Assembly (NCBI RefSeq): GCF_042649825.1
Contig: NZ_JBHSAB010000001.1
Span: 1 to 64,000 of the forward strand
Length of the DNA stretch: 64,000 bases
Origin: Legionella_C dresdenensis
Lineage (GTDB): Bacteria; Pseudomonadota; Gammaproteobacteria; Legionellales; Legionellaceae
Direction: 5' to 3'
Positions within the stretch are counted from its first letter, which is position 1; every line of letters starts with the position of its first letter. The notes beneath the pieces were generated by a model. It ran no database searches. It saw only the letters and a program-made list of their open reading frames with translations, and was not told the DNA's origin. Shown in pieces: positions 17,029 to 26,045 of the stretch. The position numbers were made by a program, and so were the translations under genes.

Positions 17029-17978
17029 AATTTGCTGTTATAAATGGCACTGGCAGCTATTTGCCCGAACAGGTTGTTACCAATCATGATCTGGAAAGCA
17101 AGCTTGATACCAGCCATGAATGGATATATACCCGCAGTGGAATTAGCAGCAGGCATGTAGCCGGTGAACATGAAACGACATCGTTCATGGCGGCAAAAGC
17201 TGCCGTCAAGGCGCTGGAAGCTTCCGATATCTCTCAGGACGATATTGATTTGATTCTTGTAGCGACCTGTACGCCCAACCATTTTTTCCCAAGTATGGCT
17301 TGCCATGTCCAGAATGCGCTGGCAATTCAAAAACCGATTCCTGCTTTTGATATCAGTGCTGCATGCAGTGGTTTTGTCTATGCGCTGGATGTTGCACGGC
17401 AATATATTGAAGCTGGTGCAGCCAGACATGTAATGGTTGTTGGCAGTGAAAGTATGTCTCGCGCGGTAGACTGGAATGACCGTTCCACTTGCGTTCTGTT
17501 CGGCGATGGCGCCGGCGCAGTCGTATTAAGCGCCAGTGAAACCCCTGGCGTTTTGGCAAGCAAGATTCATTCATCTTTTGATGGCGACATGCTTCTAACC
17601 TATCCCAATTGCTCTCCCAATACTGACAGGGCAATCATCGGAATGAAAGGGAACGAGGTATTCAAGCTGGCTGTTAACATCATGGGTGATATCGTTGATG
17701 AAATTCTGGCTGCTTCCGGTTTGGAAAAATCAGATATAAAGTGGTTAGTTCCTCACCAGGCAAATATTCGAATCATTCAGGGTATTGCCAAAAAATTACA
17801 ATTACCTATGTCACAAGTTATTGTGACTATCGAAAACCAGGGTAATACCTCAGCCGCATCCATACCACTAGCCCTTGACTATTCAATCAGAAATGGGAAA
17901 GTCAAACGGGGGGATATGTTATTATTGGAATCATTTGGCGGTGGTATGACTTGGGGCGCTGCTGTTATCCAATATTAA
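17025..17978 (+). CDS. fabH: 3-oxoacyl-ACP synthase III
   Basis: Condenses acetyl-CoA with malonyl-ACP to start fatty-acid synthesis. 317 aa, normal length. The thiolase-fold triad is Cys114 in SAACSGF, His in LVPHQANIRI, and Asn in IENQGNTSAAS. It overlaps plsX by 4 bp and is followed 31 bp later by fabD. Confidence 0.97.
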   Translation: MKFAVINGTGSYLPEQVVTNHDLESKLDTSHEWIYTRSGISSRHVAGEHETTSFMAAKAAVKALEASDISQDDIDLILVATCTPNHFFPSMACHVQNALAIQKPIPAFDISAACSGFVYALDVARQYIEAGAARHVMVVGSESMSRAVDWNDRSTCVLFGDGAGAVVLSASETPGVLASKIHSSFDGDMLLTYPNCSPNTDRAIIGMKGNEVFKLAVNIMGDIVDEILAASGLEKSDIKWLVPHQANIRIIQGIAKKLQLPMSQVIVTIENQGNTSAASIPLALDYSIRNGKVKRGDMLLLESFGGGMTWGAAVIQY

Positions 17979-18009
17979 ATCTGCAAACTAGTGGAGAGTT
18001 CATTTTACT

Positions 18010-18942
18010 ATGGCTAAATTGGCGTTTGTTTTTCCCGGTCAAGGTTCTCAGTCAGTTGGAATGCTTGCAGATCTTGCCGAAAAATATGAAATAATCACTG
18101 AGACTTTTAACCGCGTTTCTGAAAAGCTGGGCTATGATGTCTGGGAGCTGGTTCAGCATGGACCAGAGCAAAAACTTAACCAGACTGAGCATACGCAAGT
18201 TGCTATGCTGACTGCCAATGTAGCGTTATTCAGGCTTATTCAGCAAATCAAGCCTTTCCAAACCGAAATTATGGCTGGTCATAGCCTGGGTGAATATGCG
18301 GCCTTAGTCTGCGCTGGGGCGATTACCCTTGAAGAAGCAGCCTTACTGGTTGCCAGACGCGGCCAGACAATGCAACAAACCATCCCGCTTGGGCAGGGTG
18401 CAATGGCAGCAATTGTCGGCTTTGATGACGGGCAGGTACAAACGTTGTGCAAACAGGCATCCACTGTCAGCGAACAGGTTACTCCTGCTAATTACAATGC
18501 GATTGGTCAGGTAGTCATTGCAGGCCATACTTCTGCGGTCGAGCGTGCAGTGCAGGCAGCGGAAGAGCAAGGAGCACGACTGGCTAAAATTATCCCGGTA
18601 AGTGTACCTTGCCATTGCCCATTACTGGCAGATGCAGCCGAAATATATGAGCAATATTTGGCACAGGTTGATTTTAAAGTACCGGAAACTGCAGTAGTCA
18701 GTAATGTTGATTTAAGTATTTACAACTCACCAGAACAAATACGTACATTGCTAAAGCAGCAGCTGTATAAACCGGTCCGATGGGTTGAAACCATACAATT
18801 AATTAAATCCCGTGGTTTTGACGCTATTATTGAGTGCGGGCCCGGTAAAGTATTAACTGGCTTGGTAAAACGAATTGATAAAACCATGTCGGCATTATCA
18901 GTTTGCGACAATGTTACTCTTGATCAGCTAAGAGGTTTATAA
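18010..18942 (+). CDS. fabD: Malonyl-CoA:ACP transacylase
   Basis: Loads malonyl groups onto acyl carrier protein. 310 aa; the active-site Ser92 lies in AGHSLGEYAAL, the N-terminus has FVFPGQGSQ, and a conserved Arg (VARRGQTMQ) and His (PVSVPCHCPLL) follow. It sits in the normal fabH-fabD-fabG order and ends 2 bp before fabG. Confidence 0.97.
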   Translation: MAKLAFVFPGQGSQSVGMLADLAEKYEIITETFNRVSEKLGYDVWELVQHGPEQKLNQTEHTQVAMLTANVALFRLIQQIKPFQTEIMAGHSLGEYAALVCAGAITLEEAALLVARRGQTMQQTIPLGQGAMAAIVGFDDGQVQTLCKQASTVSEQVTPANYNAIGQVVIAGHTSAVERAVQAAEEQGARLAKIIPVSVPCHCPLLADAAEIYEQYLAQVDFKVPETAVVSNVDLSIYNSPEQIRTLLKQQLYKPVRWVETIQLIKSRGFDAIIECGPGKVLTGLVKRIDKTMSALSVCDNVTLDQLRGL

Positions 18943-18944
18943 TA

Positions 18945-19697
18945 ATGAGTTTAATAGATTTACAAGGAAAAACCGCTCTGGTCACCGGCGCAAGCCGTGG
19001 AATCGGCAAAGCGATTGCCATTCAGTTGGCGCAATTAGGCGCTTATGTCATTGGCACTGCAACTACCGAAAGCGGTGCGCAGACAATCAGTGAATATTTT
19101 GATTCGGCCAATCTTGCTGGCCAGGGAATCATGCTTGATGTCACTAATCAGGATGCGATTGATAATTTAATGACAATGCTTGCTGATCAGGACAAGCAAC
19201 CAGCAATACTCGTTAACAATGCAGGCATCACTGCAGATAATCTGCTGTTAAGAATGGATGATGATGAATGGGATAAAGTGATCAATACTAATTTGACTGC
19301 TATTTATCGTATGACAAAAGCCTGCATCAAATCAATGTTCCGTGCCCGTTGGGGTAGAATCATCAGCATTGGTTCTGTTGTCGGCAGCAGCGGGAATTCT
19401 GGTCAGGTCAATTATACAGCAGCAAAAGCTGGTATAATTGGATTTTCAAAATCACTGGCGCAAGAGATTGCCAGCCGGGGTATCACAGTGAATGTTGTTG
19501 CTCCCGGTTTCATTGATACCGATATGACTCATTCATTACCTGATATGGTAAAAGACGAAATGCTCAAGCGTATTCCAATGAAACGTATGGGTAAAGCTGA
19601 AGATATCGCTAATGTTGTGGCTTTTCTGGCGTCTGACTGTGCAAATTATGTTACAGGTGAGACAATACATGTCAATGGCGGCATGTATATGGAATAA
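18945..19697 (+). CDS. fabG: 3-oxoacyl-ACP reductase
   Basis: NADPH-dependent reduction of 3-ketoacyl-ACP in the elongation cycle. 250-aa classical short-chain dehydrogenase with the cofactor motif TGASRGIG, NNAG (VNNAGITADNLLLRM), catalytic Ser in GSVVGSSGNSGQ, and the YxxxK pair in YTAAKAG. The ending VNGGMYM is typical of FabG. Confidence 0.97.
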   Translation: MSLIDLQGKTALVTGASRGIGKAIAIQLAQLGAYVIGTATTESGAQTISEYFDSANLAGQGIMLDVTNQDAIDNLMTMLADQDKQPAILVNNAGITADNLLLRMDDDEWDKVINTNLTAIYRMTKACIKSMFRARWGRIISIGSVVGSSGNSGQVNYTAAKAGIIGFSKSLAQEIASRGITVNVVAPGFIDTDMTHSLPDMVKDEMLKRIPMKRMGKAEDIANVVAFLASDCANYVTGETIHVNGGMYME

Positions 19698-19771
19698 TTG
19701 GGCTTGCGTTCTTTGTATAAAAGAATAAACTACCCGTCATGAATTTTTTTAACTAAGAGGAAAAGCAAATT

Positions 19772-20020
19772 ATGAGTACAGTTGAAGAAAGAGTTCGCAA
19801 AATTGTTATGGAGCAATTAGGCGTTGAAGATAAGGACCTGAGCAATAGCGCATCATTCGTTGATGATCTGGGTGCTGACTCTCTTGATACTGTTGAGCTG
19901 GTAATGGCGCTGGAAGAAGAATTTGAAACTGAAATTCCAGATGAAAAAGCTGAGAAAATCACAACAATTCAAGAAGCTATTGATTACATCGAAGCAAATA
20001 TCAACAAAGAAGAAGCCTGA
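19772..20020 (+). CDS. acpP: Acyl carrier protein
   Basis: 82-aa acidic carrier of growing acyl chains. Phosphopantetheine attaches at Ser37 in GADSLDTVEL. ATG at 19772 is preceded by AAGAGGAAAAG. The 74-bp gap after fabG is the longest within the fab genes and may hold an extra promoter for this highly expressed gene. Confidence 0.98.
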   Translation: MSTVEERVRKIVMEQLGVEDKDLSNSASFVDDLGADSLDTVELVMALEEEFETEIPDEKAEKITTIQEAIDYIEANINKEEA

Positions 20021-20037
20021 TAATTGAGGAGTTTTCA

Positions 20038-21276
20038 TTGAGCAAGCGGCGAGTAGTAGTGACCGGAATGGGGGCAATTACCCCATTAGGTCATAATGTA
20101 GAACAGACCTGGCAAGGGATTCTTGCTGGTAAAAGTGGCGTCGGCATGGTTGAAGGATTCGACACTACTGACTATCCAACTAAAATCTGGGCCAAAGTCA
20201 AAAATTTCGACATTGAGCAATACATGCCGTTAAAAGACGCACGGAAAATGGATGTATTTACTCAGTATGGCACCATTGCAGCGAGTGAAGCCATTCATGA
20301 TTCCGGTCTTGTGATTGATGAAAAAATTGCCTTGCGTGCAGGGGTTGCTGTCGGTGCCGGGATTGGCGGTATTGAAACAATTACTAACAATCAGGACAAA
20401 TTGGTCGCCGGCGGACCACGCAAGGTTTCTCCGTTTTTTATTCCAGCTGGTATCATTAATATGGTAGCTGGACAGATTTCAATACAGCATAACCTGAAAG
20501 GACCTAATATTTCTGTGGTTACCGCGTGTACTACCGGAACCCATAATATTGGCCTGGCAGGGCGTATGATTGCTTATGGCGATGCTGATGTGATGGTTTG
20601 CGGCGGCGCTGAAATGACTACTACACCGTTGTGCCTGGCCGGTTTCTCAGCAGTACGTTCCTTATCCAAACGCAATGATGAGCCAGAAAAGGCATCACGG
20701 CCATGGGATAAAGATCGTGATGGTTTTGTGATGGGAGAGGGCGCTGGAATCCTGGTCCTTGAAGAGTACGAACATGCCAAAGCCAGAGGCGCAAAAATTT
20801 ACGCTGAGCTGGCAGGATTTGGTATGTCTGGCGACGCTTATCACATTACAGCTCCAGATGAAGATGCAGACGGCGCATCCAGAGCAATGGAAATTGCTAT
20901 CCGTGACGCTGGTATTAATCCCGATCAAATTGATTATATTAATGCGCATGGTACATCAACATATCTGAATGATATGAACGAAACCAAAGCAGTAAAACGT
21001 GTTTTTGCAGATCATGCTTATACACTTGCAATTAGTTCAACCAAATCCATGACAGGGCATTTGCTTGGTGCTGCCGGCTCGGTGGAAGCGGTTTTCAGCA
21101 TTCTGGCAATCAGGGATAATGTTGCTCCGCCAACAATTAACCTCGATAACCCGGATGAAGGTTGTGATTTGAACTATGTTGCGCATGAAGCACAAAATAG
21201 AAAAATTCAATACGTGTTGAGTAATTCACTTGGATTTGGTGGTACCAACGGAAGTTTAGTCTTTAGACGGGTATAA
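20038..21276 (+). CDS. fabF: 3-oxoacyl-ACP synthase II
   Basis: Elongating condensing enzyme, also important for temperature control of membrane fluidity. 412 aa with a TTG start (MSKRRVVVTGMG) 17 bp after acpP. The catalytic Cys is in VVTACTTGTH (usually ACATG, so Thr replaces Ala after Cys). The His residues are in NAHGTSTYLND and KSMTGHLLGAAG. The C-terminal SNSLGFGGTNGSLVF is canonical. Confidence 0.97.
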   Translation: MSKRRVVVTGMGAITPLGHNVEQTWQGILAGKSGVGMVEGFDTTDYPTKIWAKVKNFDIEQYMPLKDARKMDVFTQYGTIAASEAIHDSGLVIDEKIALRAGVAVGAGIGGIETITNNQDKLVAGGPRKVSPFFIPAGIINMVAGQISIQHNLKGPNISVVTACTTGTHNIGLAGRMIAYGDADVMVCGGAEMTTTPLCLAGFSAVRSLSKRNDEPEKASRPWDKDRDGFVMGEGAGILVLEEYEHAKARGAKIYAELAGFGMSGDAYHITAPDEDADGASRAMEIAIRDAGINPDQIDYINAHGTSTYLNDMNETKAVKRVFADHAYTLAISSTKSMTGHLLGAAGSVEAVFSILAIRDNVAPPTINLDNPDEGCDLNYVAHEAQNRKIQYVLSNSLGFGGTNGSLVFRRV

Positions 21277-21281
21277 TCAGC

Positions 21282-22262
21282 GTGCGCCTGCTTAAACAAA
21301 TCGTTTGTTCTTTGCTGGCGCTGCTTGTTATCGGATTCGCACTTTATTTCTACCGAATTTATTATTTACTGAACAAACCCATGGCTGAAGGCGTTGTGGA
21401 TATCCTTGAGATCAAGCCGAGCTCCTCTGCAAATGCGCTGGTCCAACAGCTTTTTGATAGAAATTTAATTTATTCAAATCAGTTAGTGCTCAATTATATC
21501 AAATACAAGCACTTGGCAAACCGCCTTAAAGCAGGCGTATATGAAATTAAGCCCAATGAGTCTGTCATCCAATTACTTGATCGGATTGTGGATGGCGATG
21601 TGTTAGTACTGGCATTTCGTATTATAGAAGGTACTACCCAAAATCAGGTTACTCAAAATCTGCAGCAAGCTCCCTATCTTGCTTTTAATCCTGATGATTG
21701 GAAATTGGTACAAGGCAACTATTCCAGTCCGGAAGGTCTGTTGTTGGCAGATACCTATCATTACGATGGCGGTAGCGATGCCAAAAAGCTGCTGCAAACA
21801 GCTAATAAAAGCCTGTTAAATTATCTTGGTACAAGCTGGAATAACCGGGATCCGGAACTGCCTTATAAATCATCTTATGAAATGCTGATTGCTGCCTCTA
21901 TCATTGAAAAGGAAACGGCATTATCAGAAGAGCGCAAAATTATTTCTGGCGTGATGGTAAACCGAATTAATAAACACATGCCATTGCAGATGGATCCGAC
22001 CGTAATCTATGCTCTTGGCCCTGATTTTAAAGGTCGGTTGAGCCATCCGGATCTGGCAATTAATTCGCCATATAACACATATCGTTACCGTGGACTGCCG
22101 CCTACACCCATTGCAATGGTTGGTAAAGACGCAATTGACGCTGCCGCTCACCCACAAAAATCCAATTATTTATATTATGTTGCCAAAGGTGATGGCTCCC
22201 ATGAGTTTTCAACGAATTACCGTCAGCAACTTGAAGCCATTTCCCGATACCTGCATAAGTAA
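21282..22262 (+). CDS. mltG: Endolytic murein transglycosylase MltG (YceG)
   Basis: Inner-membrane lytic transglycosylase that trims nascent glycan strands. 326 aa; one N-terminal membrane helix (IVCSLLALLVIGFALYFY), a LysM-like domain, then the YceG catalytic region with the conserved Glu in ASIIEKET and QMDPTVIYALG. GTG start at 21282, 5 bp after fabF. In E. coli pabC lies between fabF and mltG; it is absent here. Confidence 0.95.
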   Translation: MRLLKQIVCSLLALLVIGFALYFYRIYYLLNKPMAEGVVDILEIKPSSSANALVQQLFDRNLIYSNQLVLNYIKYKHLANRLKAGVYEIKPNESVIQLLDRIVDGDVLVLAFRIIEGTTQNQVTQNLQQAPYLAFNPDDWKLVQGNYSSPEGLLLADTYHYDGGSDAKKLLQTANKSLLNYLGTSWNNRDPELPYKSSYEMLIAASIIEKETALSEERKIISGVMVNRINKHMPLQMDPTVIYALGPDFKGRLSHPDLAINSPYNTYRYRGLPPTPIAMVGKDAIDAAAHPQKSNYLYYVAKGDGSHEFSTNYRQQLEAISRYLHK

Positions 22263-22271
22263 GGATAAGCA

Positions 22272-22916
22272 ATGACAAAACCTGGAAAATTCATTGTTGT
22301 GGAGGGGCTGGAAGGCGCTGGCAAGAGTACGGCCATTCAAATTATCAAAAAAGTTATTGAACGCTCAGGCAAAACGGTTGTGGTCACCCGTGAGCCAGGC
22401 GGTACGCTGATTGGCGAAAAATTGCGTAGCATTGTTAAAGAACCAGGTACAGAAAAGCTGGAAGAGCGCAGTGAATTATTAATGATGTATGCTGCTCGAG
22501 TGCAACTGGTTGAGCAAGTAATCAAACCGGCTTTACAACAGGGGCTCTGGGTAATTGCTGATCGTTTCGAATTATCAACTTATGCTTATCAGGGGGGCGG
22601 GCGCAGGTTGGATAAATCCATTATTGATAATTTGTCAGCCATTTGTCTGGGCGATTTCAAACCTGATCTAATCCTGTTTTTAAACGTTTCACCACGCCAG
22701 GGTATGGAAAGAGTCAGACGGCGAGGCTCTTTTGATCGTATAGAGCAGGAATCAATTGATTTCTTTGAACGGGTATATCAAGCTTATCATCAGGTTATTA
22801 AACAGTTGGATAATGTACGAATAATTGATGCATCAGCGCCTGTTAATATAGTCAGGAAAGCAATTACTAGCCAGTTGGAAGATTTTATTAACCATGATAT
22901 TTGCCGAACACTTTAA
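22272..22916 (+). CDS. tmk: Thymidylate kinase
   Basis: Phosphorylates dTMP to dTDP. 214 aa with the P-loop GLEGAGKST near the N-terminus, the DRx motif in ADRFELSTYAYQGGGR, and the lid arginines in RVRRRGSFDRIE. It overlaps the next gene, holB, by 23 bp. Confidence 0.97.
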   Translation: MTKPGKFIVVEGLEGAGKSTAIQIIKKVIERSGKTVVVTREPGGTLIGEKLRSIVKEPGTEKLEERSELLMMYAARVQLVEQVIKPALQQGLWVIADRFELSTYAYQGGGRRLDKSIIDNLSAICLGDFKPDLILFLNVSPRQGMERVRRRGSFDRIEQESIDFFERVYQAYHQVIKQLDNVRIIDASAPVNIVRKAITSQLEDFINHDICRTL

Positions 22917-23817
22917 ACAATATCCTGCTCATCAGCCGCTTGGGGAGCGATTTACGCTTACTCATCAACAAGGCCGGCTTGCTCATGCCATTTTATTGAC
23001 CGGGCCACAATATGAAAATTTGCCGGCACTGGCCGGGATACTCGCAGCAAGTGTTTTTTGTAAAACAGGCTGCGGACAATGCCAATCATGCACCTTGTAC
23101 GCAATTGCCCAGCATCCCGATATAACCTGGTTGACTCCAGAAAAAGAGGGTAGTTCAATCAAAATTGATCAGTTAAGAGAACTGCAGGCTGCGATCTTCA
23201 CCTCACCGCAATTAGGCCCTAGCCGGGTTATTATTATCCATCCGGCCGACAAAATGAATACTGCAGCAGCCAACGCATTACTGAAAATTTTGGAAGAGCC
23301 GCCAGATAATACTTATTTTATCCTTGCTGCAGAACAGGTTAATACGCTGCCAGCAACTATTATTAGCCGTTGCCAGCATTGGCGACTAGCAGGGAATAAT
23401 ACGCTTGAAAATTATAATTACCTGAAAGAAGCTGCCCATTATCCGCCTGACAGCGCTCGCGGTAAAATATATAGCTGCCTTGAGACTATACTTGATGATT
23501 TACTCCAGTTGAAAGCGGGTAAATTAACCAGTTGCCAATTGGCAAAAAAATGGGCGGATTATGACTTTAGCAGTTTAATTTGGTTGCTATATTTGATAAA
23601 TGCTCAATTAATTAACGACTTTTTTACTCCAGAACAACACGTTAATCCCTCCATGCCAAAACTTATGCAATTGGCAAATCAATTTAAACCGGCTAATTTA
23701 TTCAGTCAACAGGGTAAAATCTCAGCAATAACAAAAAAAATAAACCATACTATTAATATTAATCAGTTACTGACGCTTGAGGATTTACTGCTTGGCTATG
23801 CCGGAGAAGTAATATGA
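22894..23817 (+). CDS. holB: DNA polymerase III delta' subunit
   Basis: Clamp-loader subunit. 307 aa; AAA+ fold without a functional P-loop, as usual for delta'. Zinc-binding cysteines are in CKTGCGQCQSC, with the conserved AANALLKILEEPP and SRCQ motifs. The start ATG lies inside tmk. It overlaps pilZ by 4 bp (ATGA). Confidence 0.94.
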   Translation: MIFAEHFKQYPAHQPLGERFTLTHQQGRLAHAILLTGPQYENLPALAGILAASVFCKTGCGQCQSCTLYAIAQHPDITWLTPEKEGSSIKIDQLRELQAAIFTSPQLGPSRVIIIHPADKMNTAAANALLKILEEPPDNTYFILAAEQVNTLPATIISRCQHWRLAGNNTLENYNYLKEAAHYPPDSARGKIYSCLETILDDLLQLKAGKLTSCQLAKKWADYDFSSLIWLLYLINAQLINDFFTPEQHVNPSMPKLMQLANQFKPANLFSQQGKISAITKKINHTININQLLTLEDLLLGYAGEVI

Positions 23818-24155
23818 CAAATGATGTACAACAAATCACTTGCTCTTTCCAGACAGAATCAGCACTTTTTACTTCATATATGCCCTTTTTAAAGGGAGGT
23901 GGTTTATTTGTGCGCACTAATCAGTGCTTTCCTTTGGGGACGCCGATTAACTTATTGGTTTATCTTTTACAAGAGCCTGATCCATATTGTATTACCGCAA
24001 AAGTAGCCTGGATAACGCCACGCGGGGCGCAGGGTAATAAGCCTGCAGGAATGGGACTTCAGTTTACCAGCGAGAACTGCCGTCTTTTTTGTAATAAAAT
24101 TGAGACTTATTTGGCAGGCATGCTAAAATCGGCTCAATTAAACGATACGATGTGA
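23814..24155 (+). CDS. pilZ: PilZ domain protein (type IV pilus assembly)
   Basis: 113-aa single PilZ domain, in the holB-pilZ-tatD order common in gammaproteobacteria. PilZ of this type is needed for type IV pilus biogenesis and usually does not bind c-di-GMP. Consistent with that, the RxxxR and D/NxSxxG binding motifs are not evident; a G(M)GLQF ending of the barrel is (PAGMGLQFTSEN). Normal length. Confidence 0.9.
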   Translation: MTNDVQQITCSFQTESALFTSYMPFLKGGGLFVRTNQCFPLGTPINLLVYLLQEPDPYCITAKVAWITPRGAQGNKPAGMGLQFTSENCRLFCNKIETYLAGMLKSAQLNDTM

Positions 24156-24159
24156 TACC

Positions 24160-24966
24160 ATGCTTGTCGACTCTCATTGCCATTTGAATTTCATTGAGTT
24201 GAATGATTTTAATTATCAGCTTGATGAAGTGATTTCCCAGGCCGAAGCCAATGATGTTTCCCGCTTCCTGAGCGTTTGTGTTGAGCTTAAAGATTATCCT
24301 GAGCTGTGCAAAATTGCCGATCGTTTTCCACAAGTGAAAATTTCAGTCGGATTGCATCCGGACAATGAAATTGCCGGTGAACCAGACACGGAGGAATTAA
24401 TAAATCTGGCTAATAGCCACGCATCCTGTATTGCTATCGGCGAAACCGGGCTTGATTATTACCGAGTCAAAGAAGAAGAAGCTCTTGATCAGCAGCGTGA
24501 GCGTTTCCGCCGCCATATTCATGCTGCGAAATCAACCGGCAAACCACTTATTATTCATACCCGCCAGGCTGCGGAAGACACTATTAAGATTATGCAGGAA
24601 GAAAACGCTCGTGATATTGGCGGCGTTATGCACTGCTTTACTGAAAGTTGGGAGGTTGCCAGACAAGCGATGGAAATGGGGTTTTATATTTCAATTTCCG
24701 GCATTGTAACCTTTAAAAACGCGACCCAGCTTCAGGAAGTCGCTCAGAAAGTGCCGCTGGATCGCTTACTGGTTGAAACCGATGCCCCATTTCTGGCACC
24801 GGTTCCATTCCGCGGCAAGCAAAACCATCCTGCACTGGTTAAATATGTCGCACTGGCAGTTAGTGAATTGCGGCAGATGGATTATGAGGAATTAGCCAGG
24901 CAGACAACTGCAAATTTTGAACGTTGTTTTAAAGTAGCGAATGAGAAAGTTCTGGGGGAGGTTTAG
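24160..24966 (+). CDS. tatD: TatD-family metal-dependent deoxyribonuclease
   Basis: 268-aa TIM-barrel hydrolase. Metal ligands are visible in DSHCHLNF (N-terminus), GETGLDYYR, PLIIHTRQA, MHCFTESWE and ETDAPFLAP. It starts 4 bp after pilZ. The family has 3'-5' DNA exonuclease activity and may act in DNA repair or turnover. Whether this is TatD proper or the YcfH paralogue cannot be separated by eye; the neighbourhood (tmk-holB-pilZ) favours YcfH. Confidence 0.93.
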   Translation: MLVDSHCHLNFIELNDFNYQLDEVISQAEANDVSRFLSVCVELKDYPELCKIADRFPQVKISVGLHPDNEIAGEPDTEELINLANSHASCIAIGETGLDYYRVKEEEALDQQRERFRRHIHAAKSTGKPLIIHTRQAAEDTIKIMQEENARDIGGVMHCFTESWEVARQAMEMGFYISISGIVTFKNATQLQEVAQKVPLDRLLVETDAPFLAPVPFRGKQNHPALVKYVALAVSELRQMDYEELARQTTANFERCFKVANEKVLGEV

Positions 24967-24982
24967 GGCACTGCTATTAAGT

Positions 24983-25077
24983 TAAGGATACTGTCATTCC
25001 CGCGAAGGCGGGAATCCATTTCTCAAGTCGGCTCCCTACCTTGTTTGATAGATGGATCCCCGCCTTCGCGGGATGAC
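24983..25077. repeat. Inverted pair of REP-like CCCGCGAAGGCGGG hairpins
   Basis: GTCATTCCCGCGAAGGCGGG (from 24993) and the inverted CCCCGCCTTCGCGGGATGAC (to 25077) form a head-to-head pair between two convergent genes. The same unit recurs at 50331-50373, 59892-59925 and 63631-63653. The 24983-25026 arm is, apart from one base, the reverse complement of the 50.3-kb copy. It could form a bidirectional terminator. Confidence 0.85.
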
Positions 25078-25092
25078 GCCATGACCAAAACC

Positions 25093-25926
25093 TCAACTGC
25101 TGGGCTGAGGAGAAGTGGTTGGAGCATTTGATGTTGATGAAGGTTCAGCGTGTGAAAAAAACTGAGCAGCGGTTGGTTCCCGTTTTACTGGGGTTGCCGG
25201 CTCTGAAATTAAAGGAGCTCCTGAGGGGCTGCGCGATGCTTCCTCAGCATACTGGCTAAATCTTCCAAGAGCAGCCTCTAGTTCTCTTATTTTCTGTATA
25301 TTCCTGGCATTAACAGATACATGTTCCTCAAGCACAGCAGGAACCAAAGCCATAACGCAATCTGCATTGTTTGCTTCATGAGCTTTTTTTAGCATGAAAT
25401 CTACTGGAATTTCTTTAAATTCCTGTTGGAATTGAATAGCAAAATTACGATCATAATATTGGGGGTTAACAACACATCCAATAATCGTCTTCATATCTAA
25501 AGTATATTCGCTTTCAAGTAATGCATCTAAAACCTCTAAATCCTGCATAAAAACTGCGTGATAGGCAACACGGTTATAATCAGGTTTCCATTTGGTATTC
25601 AGTTCTTGTTCAAGCTCGACACATTTATATTTTATTGCACAATAGCTAGCTAAAGGAATCAAATTGCTATTTTTAGATAATATATCGTGAACTAATTGTG
25701 TTTGCTTACCTGCTACAGCGCCACAAAGAGCATCAGCAATAGGGGCATTCATGTCTGTAGAGAGAGCTTCTACCAGTACTGTATTTCCTGCAAGGCCGGC
25801 ACTGTACATTGCATCGCGAAGAAGGTCTGACTTTTCAGCTTTATCTTTAACGCTATTTAATAATGTGTAGAGGGCTTCTTTATTACCAGCTTGGGCAGCA
25901 GCACAAATTTCGGTAGAACGAGGCAT
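25093..25926 (-). CDS. Ankyrin-like helical-repeat protein with Ser/Pro/Thr-rich tail
   Basis: 277 aa. Residues 1-170 read as degenerate ankyrin repeats (AAAQAGNKEALYTLLNSV, AGLAGNTVLVEAL, GAVAGKQTQLVHDIL). These are followed by a coiled-coil-like stretch (NIQKIRELEAALGRFSQYAEEA) and a low-complexity tail rich in Ser, Pro, Thr and Ala. Strong Shine-Dalgarno AGGAGG before the ATG. No signal peptide, membrane segment or enzymatic motif. No neighbour suggests a function. It could be a host-directed effector, but that is a guess from composition. Confidence 0.75.
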   Translation of the reverse strand: MPRSTEICAAAQAGNKEALYTLLNSVKDKAEKSDLLRDAMYSAGLAGNTVLVEALSTDMNAPIADALCGAVAGKQTQLVHDILSKNSNLIPLASYCAIKYKCVELEQELNTKWKPDYNRVAYHAVFMQDLEVLDALLESEYTLDMKTIIGCVVNPQYYDRNFAIQFQQEFKEIPVDFMLKKAHEANNADCVMALVPAVLEEHVSVNARNIQKIRELEAALGRFSQYAEEASRSPSGAPLISEPATPVKREPTAAQFFSHAEPSSTSNAPTTSPQPSS

Positions 25927-26045
25927 ATAATTCCTCCTGTTTTATATTGATCTAAATTGTTCAATATTATACCTTAAAATAGAAAGTTGTATATATGTCC
26001 GAATTCCCTCATTGACGCTTATGCCAAACATGCCCAGATACTCAG